A stretch of 57,416 bases of DNA, taken from contig CAIVCR010000050.1 in assembly GCA_903904515.1 (NCBI GenBank), positions 1 to 57,416 of the forward strand, read 5' to 3'. This DNA comes from an uncultured Bacteroidia bacterium. Its GTDB lineage: Bacteria; Bacteroidota; Bacteroidia; Bacteroidales; Prolixibacteraceae. The translations under genes were made by a program, and so were the position numbers. A model generated the notes under the pieces. The model saw nothing but the letters and a program-made list of their open reading frames with translations. It had not been told where the DNA came from and did not search any database. This document shows positions 8,196 to 17,696 of the stretch, piece after piece (the stretch's first letter is position 1; each line of letters opens with the position of its first letter).

Positions 8196-8219
8196 CACAA
8201 AATTATTACGAAACTTATA

Positions 8220-9743
8220 ATGAGTGAATCGAAAAAAATAAAATCGGCCTTAATATCTGTATACCATAAAGATGGACTGGACGAAATTATAACAAAACTT
8301 GATAATCTTGGTGTAAAATTTTATTCAACCGGAGGGACAAAAGATTTTATAGAAGGGTTAAATGTCAGTGTTACCGCTGTTGAAGAGTTGACAACTTATC
8401 CCTCTATATTGGGTGGCAGGGTAAAAACATTACATCCTAAAGTTTTCGGCGGGATTTTGGCTCGTCGGGAAAATGATGGGGATATTGCTCAACTTGCCCA
8501 GTATAATATTCCTGAAATTGACCTTGTGATTGTCGATCTGTACCCTTTTGAAGCTACAGTAGCATCAGGAGCCTCAGACTCAGAAATCATTGAAAAAATT
8601 GATATCGGCGGAATCTCGTTAATCAGGGGAGCGGCAAAAAATTTCAATGATGTGGTCATTATCTCTAATCAGGGGCAATATGCATCCCTATCCGAATTAC
8701 TGGAAACGGGCAATGGATTTACATCACTAAGTGACAGAAGAAGATATGCAGTTGAGGCTTTTGCAACTTCTTCGCACTATGATTCAGCCATATACAACTA
8801 TTTCGCCGGCGAATGGCCAGCCCAGTTCCGTCAAAGTTTCACCTCTTCAAAGCAACTGCGTTATGGGGAGAACCCCCATCAGCAGGGTGCTTTCTTCGGC
8901 AATTTTGATTCAATGTTTGACCAGTTGGCCGGAAAAGAGATCTCCTATAACAATCTGCTTGATATTGATGCTGCAGTTAACCTGATTGACGAATTTAACG
9001 ATACCACTTTTGCAATACTTAAACACAATAATGCATGTGGCTGTGCTTCACGTGAAACTGTTTATGATTCCTACATGGCGGCTCTGGCCGGTGACCCGGT
9101 ATCAGCGTATGGAGGTATTTTTGTAACCAATGGAACCATCGATAAGGCAACTGCCGTGGAGGTTGGGAAGATATTCTTTGAAGTGATTATTGCCCCGTCA
9201 TATGATGCGGATGCAATGGAATTACTTAAGTCAAAGAAAAATCTGATTATACTGATCAGAAAAAATGTAGATTTACCGAATATTCAATACCGAAGTGTTC
9301 TTAACGGAACCATAGTACAAAATCGTGATCTGAAGAGAGAAACCTCTGAAGATCTGCAACCTGTGACTAAGATCACGCCCAATGCTCAAATAATTAATGA
9401 TTTATTGTTTGCCAATCGTTTGGTTAAACAGTCAAAATCGAATACTATTGTACTCGCAAAGGGAAAACAGCTGCTGGCAAGCGGGGTCGGACAGACTTCG
9501 CGGGTTGATGCTTTAAGACAGGCCATAGAAAAAGCTAAGTCTTTTGGATTCGACTTAAATGGTGCAGTAATGGCCTCTGATGCGTTCTTTCCATTTCCTG
9601 ATTGCGTTGAAATCGCGAACAATGAAGGGATTAAATCGGTAATCCAGCCTGGAGGATCGATACGGGACAAGCTTTCTGTTGAATTCTGTGACAGCCATGA
9701 AATGTCGATGGTAGTTACAGGATTTAGACATTTTAAACATTGA
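8220..9743 (+). CDS. purH: bifunctional AICAR formyltransferase/IMP cyclohydrolase PurH
   Basis: PurH carries out the last two steps of IMP synthesis, formylating AICAR and closing the ring. From ATG 8220 the protein is 507 residues. The N-terminal MGS-like cyclohydrolase domain (about 1-190) includes YSTGGT, GRVKTLHPKVFGGILARR, and IGGISLIRGAAKN. The C-terminal AICAR transformylase domain includes the LRYGENPHQ block, KHNNACGCA, DPVSAYGGI and, at the end, SDAFFPFPD followed by VIQPGGSIRD. A TTG nine codons upstream is in frame but overlaps the likely -7 box, so the ATG is preferred. mreB starts 34 bases downstream, and the purH-mreBCD arrangement recurs in this phylum. Confidence 0.97.
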   Translation: MSESKKIKSALISVYHKDGLDEIITKLDNLGVKFYSTGGTKDFIEGLNVSVTAVEELTTYPSILGGRVKTLHPKVFGGILARRENDGDIAQLAQYNIPEIDLVIVDLYPFEATVASGASDSEIIEKIDIGGISLIRGAAKNFNDVVIISNQGQYASLSELLETGNGFTSLSDRRRYAVEAFATSSHYDSAIYNYFAGEWPAQFRQSFTSSKQLRYGENPHQQGAFFGNFDSMFDQLAGKEISYNNLLDIDAAVNLIDEFNDTTFAILKHNNACGCASRETVYDSYMAALAGDPVSAYGGIFVTNGTIDKATAVEVGKIFFEVIIAPSYDADAMELLKSKKNLIILIRKNVDLPNIQYRSVLNGTIVQNRDLKRETSEDLQPVTKITPNAQIINDLLFANRLVKQSKSNTIVLAKGKQLLASGVGQTSRVDALRQAIEKAKSFGFDLNGAVMASDAFFPFPDCVEIANNEGIKSVIQPGGSIRDKLSVEFCDSHEMSMVVTGFRHFKH

Positions 9744-9777
9744 TTATTAATATAAATTTTGATATAAAGAAGTTGAT

Positions 9778-10800
9778 ATGGGTTTATTTACATTCCTGAC
9801 TCAGGAAATAGCCATCGACCTTGGAACAGCCAATACGATCATTATCCACAACGGGAAAGTTGTTGTTGACGAGCCATCGGTAGTTACCATTGATATGAAA
9901 ACTGACAAACTGGTTGCGATTGGAGAAAAAGCAAGACAGATGCAGGGCAAGACACATGCCAATTTAAAAACGATCCGTCCTTTGCAGGATGGGGTTATCG
10001 CCGACTTTAACGCAGCAGAACAGATGATACGCGGGATGATTAAAATGATCAATCCCAAAAAGAGGTTCTTTTCCCCCGCACTTAAAATGGTCATTTGCAT
10101 CCCATCGGGTTCAACTGAGGTTGAGATAAGGGCTGTACGTGACTCTTCAGAACATGCTGGTGGGCGCGACGTGTACATGATTTATGAACCAATGGCAGCT
10201 GCAATTGGGATAGGGCTTGATGTTGAAGCTCCTGAAGGAAATATGGTTGTAGACATCGGTGGTGGTACAACAGAAATTGCAGTTATCTCGTTGGGGGGTA
10301 TTGTCACCAATAAGTCGATTCGAATTGCAGGTGATGACCTTACTGCTGATATTTTGGAGTATATGCGTCATCAGCACAACATAAAAATTGGTGAACGGAC
10401 TGCTGAGGATATCAAGATCAATGTTGGATCTGCACTTTCAGAGCTGGATGATCCACCGGCTGATTATATTGTCCGTGGACCAAATCAGATGACAGCCCTT
10501 CCGATTGAAGTTCCGGTATCGTATCAGGAGATCGCGCATAGCCTCGATAAATCGATATCAAAGATAGAAACTGCTATTATCAGTGCGTTGGAGCAAACTC
10601 CACCTGAGCTTTATGCCGATATTGTCACCAGAGGGATTTGGCTGGCGGGTGGAGGTGCATTGCTGCGTGGATTAGACAAGCGGCTCTATGATAAAATCAA
10701 TATTCCTTTCCATATAGCCGATGATCCGTTACGTGCTGTCGCTCGTGGTACTGGTGTTGCTCTAAAAAACGTTGATAAATTCGCATTTTTACTTCGATAA
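9778..10800 (+). CDS. mreB: rod shape-determining protein MreB
   Basis: MreB is the bacterial actin homologue that polymerises under the inner membrane and steers lateral wall synthesis. The 340 residues are full length. Visible motifs are the phosphate-1 segment IAIDLGTANTII, the PSVVTID block, the MIYEPMAAAIG segment, phosphate-2 VVDIGGGTTEIAVISLGG, and the C-terminal adenosine motif WLAGGGALLRGL. The N-terminal MGLFTFL is the short hydrophobic lead often used for membrane contact. It opens the mreB-mreC-mreD-PBP2-rodA run, in which every gene overlaps or nearly touches the next, consistent with one transcript. Confidence 0.98.
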   Translation: MGLFTFLTQEIAIDLGTANTIIIHNGKVVVDEPSVVTIDMKTDKLVAIGEKARQMQGKTHANLKTIRPLQDGVIADFNAAEQMIRGMIKMINPKKRFFSPALKMVICIPSGSTEVEIRAVRDSSEHAGGRDVYMIYEPMAAAIGIGLDVEAPEGNMVVDIGGGTTEIAVISLGGIVTNKSIRIAGDDLTADILEYMRHQHNIKIGERTAEDIKINVGSALSELDDPPADYIVRGPNQMTALPIEVPVSYQEIAHSLDKSISKIETAIISALEQTPPELYADIVTRGIWLAGGGALLRGLDKRLYDKINIPFHIADDPLRAVARGTGVALKNVDKFAFLLR

Positions 10801-10841
10801 TATAGCACACAGGAAGGACAAAACCATCTCCAAATTTGCCC

Positions 10842-11705
10842 ATGAAGAACTTATTTAAGCTCATCTACAGGTATCATGTTGTATTTTTGTTTGTTCTCTT
10901 GGAAACACTTTCAATATCGATGGTTGTGACCTATAACAATTATCAGCGTGCAACCTTTTTTGATTCAGGCAATTTTCTGAGTGGCACTTTATTTGAAAAA
11001 TTTTCCGCATTCTCGCAGGTTTTTGAATTTAAACAGGTAAATCTTAAGATGGCTGAGGAGAATGCCATTTTAAGAACTGCGTTTCAGGAGATGCTGTTAA
11101 AATCGAATCGTAGTACTTATCGGTCTGCAGACTCTATCTACCTTCCCAGAATAGCGAAAGACTCCTCGCAAAAGGTAGTTTACCGCTTTACAACTGCCCG
11201 TGTAATCAATAATTCGGTTAATCAGCAACACAATTTTATCACCCTGAATAAAGGGTGGCGCGATGGGATCAAACCTGACATGGGAGTTATTGCAAATGGT
11301 CAGGTTGTCGGTCTTGTCACCAATGTTTCTGAAAATTTCAGTACTGTGATTTCACTGCTAAACAGTAAATGGAAAATTAGTGCCAAAATTAAAAGAAACG
11401 ACTATTTCGGATCGCTCTCCTGGGACGGGAAAGACTACCGCAGAGTACAGCTGAATGAAATGCCTTACCATGTTCCGGTACAAAACGGCGATACGGTTGT
11501 TACAACAGGCTATTCTTCAAGTTTTCCTGAAGGACTTACCATCGGGACCATATCTGACTTTTCAATTGGCACAGGAAGTAATTTTTACAAGATTGAGGTG
11601 ATGCTTGCTGCCGACTTCAAAAATCTTGTAATCGTAGGGTTAGTTGAAAATAAACAATTGAATGAAATCAAACAGTTGGAATCGTTGAATAAGTATGGGA
11701 ATTAG
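10842..11705 (+). CDS. mreC: rod shape-determining protein MreC
   Basis: MreC is a bitopic inner-membrane protein that links MreB filaments to the periplasmic PBP2/RodA synthase. ATG 10842 gives 287 residues; a TTG two codons earlier is less likely. It has a membrane helix at about residues 8-30, a helical coiled-coil stretch near 60-90 (FKQVNLKMAEENAILRTAF), and the two-lobed beta-domain. The latter shows FITLNKGWRDGIKPDMGVI, GQVVGLVTNVSENFSTVISL and the VVTTGYSSSFPEGLTIG block typical of MreC. The last 11 bases overlap mreD. Within the elongasome operon its role is not in doubt. Confidence 0.95.
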   Translation: MKNLFKLIYRYHVVFLFVLLETLSISMVVTYNNYQRATFFDSGNFLSGTLFEKFSAFSQVFEFKQVNLKMAEENAILRTAFQEMLLKSNRSTYRSADSIYLPRIAKDSSQKVVYRFTTARVINNSVNQQHNFITLNKGWRDGIKPDMGVIANGQVVGLVTNVSENFSTVISLLNSKWKISAKIKRNDYFGSLSWDGKDYRRVQLNEMPYHVPVQNGDTVVTTGYSSSFPEGLTIGTISDFSIGTGSNFYKIEVMLAADFKNLVIVGLVENKQLNEIKQLESLNKYGN

Positions 11706-12201
11706 CACCTTAAAATATTTACTCATCTTTGTGGTGTCTGTTCTCTTACAGGTGCTCATATTCAACAACGTATTGATTTTAAGGGTTATTGCACCGTTTG
11801 TCTACATTCTGTTTATTGTCTTACTCCCCTTCGATACCCCACGGTCCCTACTATTGTTTTTATCACTTGCGTTAGGAATTACAATTGATATGTTCACCAA
11901 CACCCCTGGAGTTCACGCTTCAGCCTCCTTGTTGATTGGCTTTTTAAGGCCTGGGATTCTTGAATTAATAACATCCCGGGAGACACTCGAATCAGTCACA
12001 ACCCCGAGAGTAAATAACATGGGATTTCATTGGTTTGTAACCTATGTCACCTTCCTGGTAATTGTTCATCATCTTTTCCTCTTTTTCATTGAGGCATTTA
12101 CCTTCCAGGGATTTCTGATTACTCTGTTGCGGGTTGTACTAAGCTCAGTATTATCGATCGCATTAATCTTGTTGAGCCAGTTTTTAATATTCCGGAATTA
12201 G
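11695..12201 (+). CDS. mreD: rod shape-determining protein MreD
   Basis: This is a 168-residue integral membrane protein with about five hydrophobic segments. It is assigned by position between mreC and PBP2, by its length, and by family-like segments such as FVYILFIVLLPFDTPRSLLL and the LALGITIDMFTNTPGVHASA block, which contains the conserved D-F-x-x-x-P-G-x-H-A pattern of Bacteroidota MreD. MreD helps anchor the MreBC complex. Its start overlaps mreC by 11 bases, and PBP2 starts 19 bases after its stop. Sequence conservation in MreD is low, so context carries much of the weight. Confidence 0.92.
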   Translation: MGISTLKYLLIFVVSVLLQVLIFNNVLILRVIAPFVYILFIVLLPFDTPRSLLLFLSLALGITIDMFTNTPGVHASASLLIGFLRPGILELITSRETLESVTTPRVNNMGFHWFVTYVTFLVIVHHLFLFFIEAFTFQGFLITLLRVVLSSVLSIALILLSQFLIFRN

Positions 12202-12220
12202 CCTATTAATTCAACAAAAA

Positions 12221-14050
12221 GTGGACGTCTTTAGTAAACGAAAATATCTGGTTATTGGGTTGTTCTCGCTGGTAGCACTGATTATAGTGACCCGCCTTTT
12301 TTATATACAGGTATTGGATTCCTCGTATAAAATTTCAGCAGCAAGTAATGTATTGCGTCGTGAGGTAAATTATCCGGCCAGGGGTGTTATCTTCGACAGA
12401 AATGGCAAAATGCTGGTGTTTAATCAGGCAGCCTACGATGTACTGATTACCCCCAGAGAGATGAAGCCCTTTGATACACTCTCCTTTTGCAGGATTGTCG
12501 GGGTAGAAAAGGGGGAACTTGTCAACGAAATCAATAAGGCTAAGATTTTTTCGAGGTATAAACCATCGCCCATCATCAAACAGCTCTCTTCTCAAACCTA
12601 CGCAGTACTTCAGGAACAACTATTCAAATATCCCGGATTTTTCATACAGGCCCGAACATTGCGACAATATCCATCAAAAATTGCGGCTCATGTTTTGGGT
12701 TATGTCGGTGAGGTTGACCAGAAAGCGATTGACGCAAACAGATATTATGAAAACGGCGATTATATCGGAAGAAGCGGAATAGAAAAAGCGTATGAAGACG
12801 AACTTCGGGGCGTTAAGGGAATCTCTTATAAGATGGTCGATGTACACCAGATGGTTAAGGGTTCTTTTGAACTTGGGCGTATGGATACTGCTGCAATTAT
12901 CGGTAAAAACCTGGTATCAACACTTAATGGTGACCTGCAGGCCTATGCCGAGCGTTTACTGAGTGGTAAAGTTGGTAGCGTTATAGCCATAGAACCCGCA
13001 ACAGGTGAAATTCTTGTAATGGCCAGTGCTCCAACATTTGATCCTGGATTATTTGTAGGGAGAGAACGTTCGCACAATTATTCTAAACTTCTTATTGATC
13101 CCAACAAACCAATGTTAAACCGGGCAATCACCTCCTCTTATCCTCCGGGTTCAACCTTTAAAATTGCAAATGCGCTTATCGGTCTTGAAGACGGGGTATT
13201 GCAAACTGTCCGATTCTCCTGTTCCGGTCCGGCGTCTACACCAATTAAATGTACCCATAATCATGAAACCCCTTTAGGCCTTATTTCAGCTATCCGGGAA
13301 TCATGTAATTCGTTCTTCTGGCAGGCATTCAGAGCAGAAATCAACCATTTCCCGACCCCGGCTGAAGGATTGGAGGCATTTAGGAATTCTCTTCTGGAAA
13401 TTGGCATCGGTAAAAAAATCGGAGGTGATCTCTATGGGGAAACTTCCGGAAATATCCCTTCAGTTGCTTATTATGATAAGTATTTTGGATCCGGAGGGTG
13501 GAACTCGCTAACCATTCGTTCGCTTTCTATTGGACAAGGAGAGTTACTGGTGACTCCACTTCAATTATCCAACATGGTGTCACTTATTGCCAACCGGGGA
13601 TACTATATTGATCCCCACTTGGTTCGGAGTATTCTGGACATTGATGGCTCGCAGGATTCGATTCAATTTGAAAAACACACCATTGCAGCAGGACTCGATA
13701 ACTATGAAATGATTGCTCAAGGAATGGAACAAGTAGTTGAATCGGGAACTGCCCGTTTAACAGCCAAAATAGATAGCTTAATTTATTGCGGGAAAACCGG
13801 GACGATTCAAAATCCGCATGGCGAAGCGCATTCGGCCTTTGTCGCATTTGCGCCCAAAATAAATCCCAAAATTGCTATTGCCGTATATATTGAAAATGGA
13901 GTATGGGGTGGCCGATATGGGGCTCCAATTGCCAGTTTGATTATCGAAAAATACCTTAAAGGAAGAATTGCTTCAAAAAGACAGCATTTCGAAGATGAAA
14001 TGGTCAATTCAGATTTGATATCCACAATGAAACTTGAAGGAGGAGATTGA
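12221..14050 (+). CDS. mrdA: penicillin-binding protein 2, elongasome transpeptidase
   Basis: PBP2 is the D,D-transpeptidase that crosslinks new peptidoglycan made by RodA during cell elongation. The 609 residues comprise one N-terminal membrane helix (about 9-30), a PBP dimerisation domain including the YPARGVIFDRNGK segment, and the transpeptidase domain. The catalytic motifs are all present: SxxK as PPGSTFK with the serine near residue 311, SxN as SCN near 361, and KTG as GKTGT near 525. The start is GTG at 12221, with no nearer ATG that keeps the membrane helix. The final codons overlap the rodA start by four bases (TTGA). Confidence 0.97.
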   Translation: MDVFSKRKYLVIGLFSLVALIIVTRLFYIQVLDSSYKISAASNVLRREVNYPARGVIFDRNGKMLVFNQAAYDVLITPREMKPFDTLSFCRIVGVEKGELVNEINKAKIFSRYKPSPIIKQLSSQTYAVLQEQLFKYPGFFIQARTLRQYPSKIAAHVLGYVGEVDQKAIDANRYYENGDYIGRSGIEKAYEDELRGVKGISYKMVDVHQMVKGSFELGRMDTAAIIGKNLVSTLNGDLQAYAERLLSGKVGSVIAIEPATGEILVMASAPTFDPGLFVGRERSHNYSKLLIDPNKPMLNRAITSSYPPGSTFKIANALIGLEDGVLQTVRFSCSGPASTPIKCTHNHETPLGLISAIRESCNSFFWQAFRAEINHFPTPAEGLEAFRNSLLEIGIGKKIGGDLYGETSGNIPSVAYYDKYFGSGGWNSLTIRSLSIGQGELLVTPLQLSNMVSLIANRGYYIDPHLVRSILDIDGSQDSIQFEKHTIAAGLDNYEMIAQGMEQVVESGTARLTAKIDSLIYCGKTGTIQNPHGEAHSAFVAFAPKINPKIAIAVYIENGVWGGRYGAPIASLIIEKYLKGRIASKRQHFEDEMVNSDLISTMKLEGGD

Positions 14051-15471
14051 AAACAAATAATAACATATGGCTTAATCTAGACTGGGCAACTGTCCTGCTC
14101 TACTTGTTACTTGTCATACTGGGCTGGGTAAATATCTATGCAGCAGTCTACAGTGAAGAGCATCAAAGCATTCTGGATGCCGGACAAAAATATGGAAAAC
14201 AGTTGATCTGGATCATTGCCGGAGTGATACTGGCCATAATGGTGCTTTCTGTTGACAGTAAATTCTATGCCGCATTTGCTTACCATATTTACGCAGTTAC
14301 AATTTTGCTGCTCATTGCTGTTCTTTTTCTGGGGAAAGAGGTAAATGGTGCAAAAGCATGGTTTGAGTTTGGAAATATTGCACTTCAACCCGCTGAATTG
14401 GGAAAATTTGCAACCAACCTTGCCCTGGCAAAATGCCTCAGCCAATTTGATTTTAAGATACAAAAGATGCGTTCGTATCTTATTCTGGTCGCATTAATTG
14501 CCATCCCCTCCATACTTATCATCCTTCAGAATGATACCGGATCAGCACTGGTATTTGCCGTATTTGTCCTCGTATTTTATCGTGAAGGATTAAACGGAAT
14601 GGTCCTTTTTTGGGGATTTGCGGCTGCCGCACTTTTTATACTTTCATTGGTACTTGACCAGTTTAAACTTTTATTATTTCTACTTACTATCTCAGTAGCA
14701 GCATACGGCGTACTCAGACAAAGTGTTAAAGAAGCGCTTATTGGATTTATGAGTATTATTGGAATTTTTGGGATTACATGGCTGATAAACAGATTATTTA
14801 GCCTTGACGGAAAACCTATGGAATTGCTTGTGACAACCACCCTTCTGGCGACCGTCCTTGTTGTAATTTACGGCATATTGCGTCGCGTTCAACAAGTCTG
14901 GCGGATATTGCTGTTCTTTATCTTTGCCATTGGTATATCAATGTCAGTCAACTACTTCTATAAAAATGTCATGGCACCTCACCAACGTGACCGGATAGAT
15001 CAGGTTTTGGGGATCAAAATTGATAAATTAGGAAAAGGATACAATGTAAATCAGTCTAAAATTGCTATCGGCTCTGGTGGTTTTATTGGGAAGGGATTCT
15101 TAAAAGGGACACAAACAAAATACAATTTCGTCCCGGAACAGAGCACCGACTTTATATTTTGTACCGTTGGAGAAGAGTGGGGATTTGTCGGTGCAACAGT
15201 TGTACTGGGGCTGTTTTTAATTTTATTAATCCGGCTCGTCACACTGGCAGAACGACAGCGATCGCAATTCAGCAGGGTTTATGGTTACGGTGTCGCCTGT
15301 ATTCTGTTCTTTCATATCGCGATTAACATCTCGATGACTATCGGTCTTGCCCCGGTAATCGGAATACCCCTCCCCTTCTTCAGTTATGGTGGTTCATCAC
15401 TTTGGGCATTTACTGTGCTGCTCTTTATCTTCCTGCGTCTTGATGCAAGCCGGACAGAGAATCTAAGATAA
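14047..15471 (+). CDS. rodA: peptidoglycan glycosyltransferase RodA
   Basis: RodA is the SEDS-family glycosyltransferase that polymerises lipid II into glycan strands with PBP2. It is a polytopic protein of 474 residues, longer than the roughly 370 of Escherichia coli RodA. The extra length is mid-protein hydrophobic sequence (about 170-290), where additional helices appear. SEDS landmarks include NGAKAWFEFGNIALQPAEL near residue 100, DTGSALVF, KGTQTKYNFVPEQSTDFIF, and the C-terminal GLAPVIGIPLPFFSYGGSS. The start is TTG at 14047, within a TTGA overlap with the PBP2 stop. It is preceded by a strong AAGGAGG site, unusual in this AT-rich-leader genome, suggesting tight translational coupling. 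Confidence 0.95.
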   Translation: MKTNNNIWLNLDWATVLLYLLLVILGWVNIYAAVYSEEHQSILDAGQKYGKQLIWIIAGVILAIMVLSVDSKFYAAFAYHIYAVTILLLIAVLFLGKEVNGAKAWFEFGNIALQPAELGKFATNLALAKCLSQFDFKIQKMRSYLILVALIAIPSILIILQNDTGSALVFAVFVLVFYREGLNGMVLFWGFAAAALFILSLVLDQFKLLLFLLTISVAAYGVLRQSVKEALIGFMSIIGIFGITWLINRLFSLDGKPMELLVTTTLLATVLVVIYGILRRVQQVWRILLFFIFAIGISMSVNYFYKNVMAPHQRDRIDQVLGIKIDKLGKGYNVNQSKIAIGSGGFIGKGFLKGTQTKYNFVPEQSTDFIFCTVGEEWGFVGATVVLGLFLILLIRLVTLAERQRSQFSRVYGYGVACILFFHIAINISMTIGLAPVIGIPLPFFSYGGSSLWAFTVLLFIFLRLDASRTENLR

Positions 15472-15568
15472 TTGCCGGCAGACAGACTACCCTTTGGGTT
15501 ATTGACACACTTGGAGCTAGTCAGGTAAGAACAAAGATATAATGTTGGATTAAAAATCTCTGCTTATG

Positions 15569-15706
15569 ACCCCTCTAAATCTCCCCAAAGGGGAGACTTA
15601 ATGTCTGCATCTAAAGGATTTTCAAGACATTACATCCTCCTTCTCTTCTATCCCCCTCTCTTCCCCTCCCTTGGAGGGGCCCGGGGAGGCAGGGGTTAGG
15701 GGAGGT
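15569..15706. repeat. interspersed CCCCTCTAAATCTCCCC-type repeat
   Basis: The left end (15569-15597) contains CCCCTCTAAATCTCCCC, AA and GGGGAGA, a small palindrome. The right end (15663-15706) carries the opposite arm, CCTCCCTTGGAGGGGCCC through GGGGTTAGGGGAGG. Together they make a large stem with a roughly 65-base AT-rich centre. It sits between convergent rodA and the GH36-like gene and encodes nothing recognisable. Similar G/C-rich paired elements are common between genes in this phylum. Confidence 0.6.
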
Positions 15707-15753
15707 TCCCGATAGACATAACAAATACGACAATAAATTATTCTAATTACCTG

Positions 15754-17436
15754 TTAATCCCAATTAAAGAGTTCTGTTTTGTCATTTAGTTTCCATTTCG
15801 TTGGAAAGGCTGTTTCCATCCAATCCAATGGTTCTCCAACGGGTAAATTACGGGAGGCAAGATCAAAACTTTGCTTGATTGCCACTTTCTGTTCCATTCC
15901 TATGGCTTCAGGCTGTGCTGAAATAAACAGCGGAGTACCACTTTTAGCTACCAGTTCCATCCATTGTCTGTTTTTGGTCCAGGGTACTTTTACTGTCAGC
16001 CCTACACAATCGCAATCTGCAGCATAAAAAGTACCGTGCTGCACTCCTCTGAATGCCAAAGTATTTACACCCATTTTCCGGGTCCTGTCCCACTCGTTGC
16101 CTGATGTATCATCGCCGATGCGGTTGAGCTCAAACAACCCTGCAGATAAATGACTGAATGTATTACAGCCAATAATATATACCTCGCCTGCGGCTTCCCG
16201 GATAGTCTGGTATAAATTCAAAACTATTTCCGCATTTGTTTTGGAGTTATCATTCATCCTCCAGTTACTTTCGCTCATGGTGCCATCTTTTAGCATTTCA
16301 AAACCCCATTTACCAAAAATATCGAAGGAGGTAAAATCAAATTTGACCATTTCATAACTCCATTCCCGGTAGCGTTTGAAATAGCCTTTTACCCTTTCAA
16401 GATTTTCAGGAATTGAGGGGTCAAGGACTGGTTTATTGACTTCTCTTCCTTTGATTAAAGGTAAAAGCAATGATTTTGAATCTTTAAAGCTTCCACATAA
16501 CGGGCGGGTCCAGATGGCTGGTCGCATACCTGTATCCCTGATTTTGCCAGCTAATTTACCCATGTCGGGAAACTTTGCATTTGAAGTTTCCATATTGTCC
16601 CCCCAACAGGAGGTGTCATCGGGTGAAGATGGAGAGGCAGCAAACCATCCCGCATCAATGACCGAAAATGGACGGTTTGAGAGACCCTCAGCCAGCGGAG
16701 CCATCATATTGGTGTGCTCCATGATTAATTTCTCTGAATTATTCCCATAGGTGAAATACCAGTCGTTAATCCCGTAAACCGGCTGTTTAGGCATACGGGC
16801 CTTTTCACACATCAAACTGGCAAATCGTCGTGCAGTAAGAAAGGCAGATTCACCCAAATTACTTTTAATCGTGACTATTTCAGCTACTTTTAATATCCGG
16901 TCACCTAATTGGACCCCATCGCCTCCGGAGCGTAAATCGAGAGCCAAACGCAGATTACCAGAATCAATTTCCCAGGAGCAGAATGCTTTTGCACCGGTCT
17001 TTACACCAAATCCACTGGCGAATTTCCCATTATACTCGAGAAAATACCAGGGAAGAATCTCCGAATCTTTAGGTTTATGCCATGAAACATCTCCGTAGGT
17101 ACGCTCCCAATGGTCGTTTAAAATTGCAGAGTTTTTACGAACTGGTGTTTTCCATTGAAGGGTTACTGAGCTAAGGCTGACCCTGGGGGCAGTTATTTCG
17201 ATGGAGATACCACTCCCTTCGTTTTTTAGCCTGACCGTCAAATCCTGATAATTCCAAAGTTCTCCACCTTTACTGCCACTAAGTTGTACCACATGGTTGT
17301 TGATCAGTCCTGAAACTTTGTCCGGAAAATTAATCAGTTGGCTGATCTTCCCGGTACCCTTTGCAAAGATTAAATCACTAATCAAAGCGCCTGTAAGCGT
17401 TATCCCTGTTGTTCTGATAAAATTTCTGCGGTCCAT
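15754..17436 (-). CDS. Tat-exported glycoside hydrolase of the GH36/GH27 (clan GH-D) type
   Basis: The 560 residues begin with a twin-arginine signal (MDRRNFIRTTG, then a hydrophobic run to FAKG), so the protein probably leaves the cytoplasm folded. After a beta-sandwich-like N-terminal third comes a TIM-barrel region with alpha-galactosidase features. These are FSVIDAGWFAASP, GMRPAIWTRPL, and YEMVKFDFTSFDIFG, where the aspartate of the KxD motif is the expected nucleophile. ELNRIGDDTSGNEWDR contains the expected acid/base aspartate. The predicted activity is release of an alpha-linked sugar such as galactose, but the substrate cannot be read. There is no SusC/SusD pair or transporter nearby, so it is a solitary enzyme. 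It is flanked by repeats and transcribed toward rodA. Confidence 0.7.
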   Translation of the reverse strand: MDRRNFIRTTGITLTGALISDLIFAKGTGKISQLINFPDKVSGLINNHVVQLSGSKGGELWNYQDLTVRLKNEGSGISIEITAPRVSLSSVTLQWKTPVRKNSAILNDHWERTYGDVSWHKPKDSEILPWYFLEYNGKFASGFGVKTGAKAFCSWEIDSGNLRLALDLRSGGDGVQLGDRILKVAEIVTIKSNLGESAFLTARRFASLMCEKARMPKQPVYGINDWYFTYGNNSEKLIMEHTNMMAPLAEGLSNRPFSVIDAGWFAASPSSPDDTSCWGDNMETSNAKFPDMGKLAGKIRDTGMRPAIWTRPLCGSFKDSKSLLLPLIKGREVNKPVLDPSIPENLERVKGYFKRYREWSYEMVKFDFTSFDIFGKWGFEMLKDGTMSESNWRMNDNSKTNAEIVLNLYQTIREAAGEVYIIGCNTFSHLSAGLFELNRIGDDTSGNEWDRTRKMGVNTLAFRGVQHGTFYAADCDCVGLTVKVPWTKNRQWMELVAKSGTPLFISAQPEAIGMEQKVAIKQSFDLASRNLPVGEPLDWMETAFPTKWKLNDKTELFNWD

Positions 17437-17649
17437 TATAGTATCTTATATTATTTACAAATCATTGTAATTAAATAGGTTGGTCTTAGGATAGCTGGAT
17501 CTGCAATTTTTTTGAATGAAATAGCAGGTTCTCCACAAAAATTATTCAGCTCTTCAGCCGGTTATTAATTGCATACAAAATCTAAAGGAAATAACTTAAA
17601 GCTTTGCATTTTTTAAATTCCATTTTGCAATTTTCTTTGTTCCAACGTA

Positions 17650-17696
17650 GTTTATTCTTCATTCTTTCATTTTTCATTCTTTCATTCTTTCATTCT
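17650..17696. repeat. TTCATTCTT-type tandem repeat
   Basis: Units of CATTCTTTCATT repeat imperfectly up to the last base before the stop codon of the AcpH-like gene. The reverse-complement unit (AATGAAAGAATG) recurs at 27418-27490. Confidence 0.6.

Noticed and set aside
8193..8219. TTG start for purH nine codons upstream
   Set aside because: The TTG lies within the probable -7 promoter box and the extra residues are not part of the PurH N-terminus.
17650..17696. possible CRISPR-like array
   Set aside because: Units are short, contiguous and degenerate, with no spacers and no cas genes.
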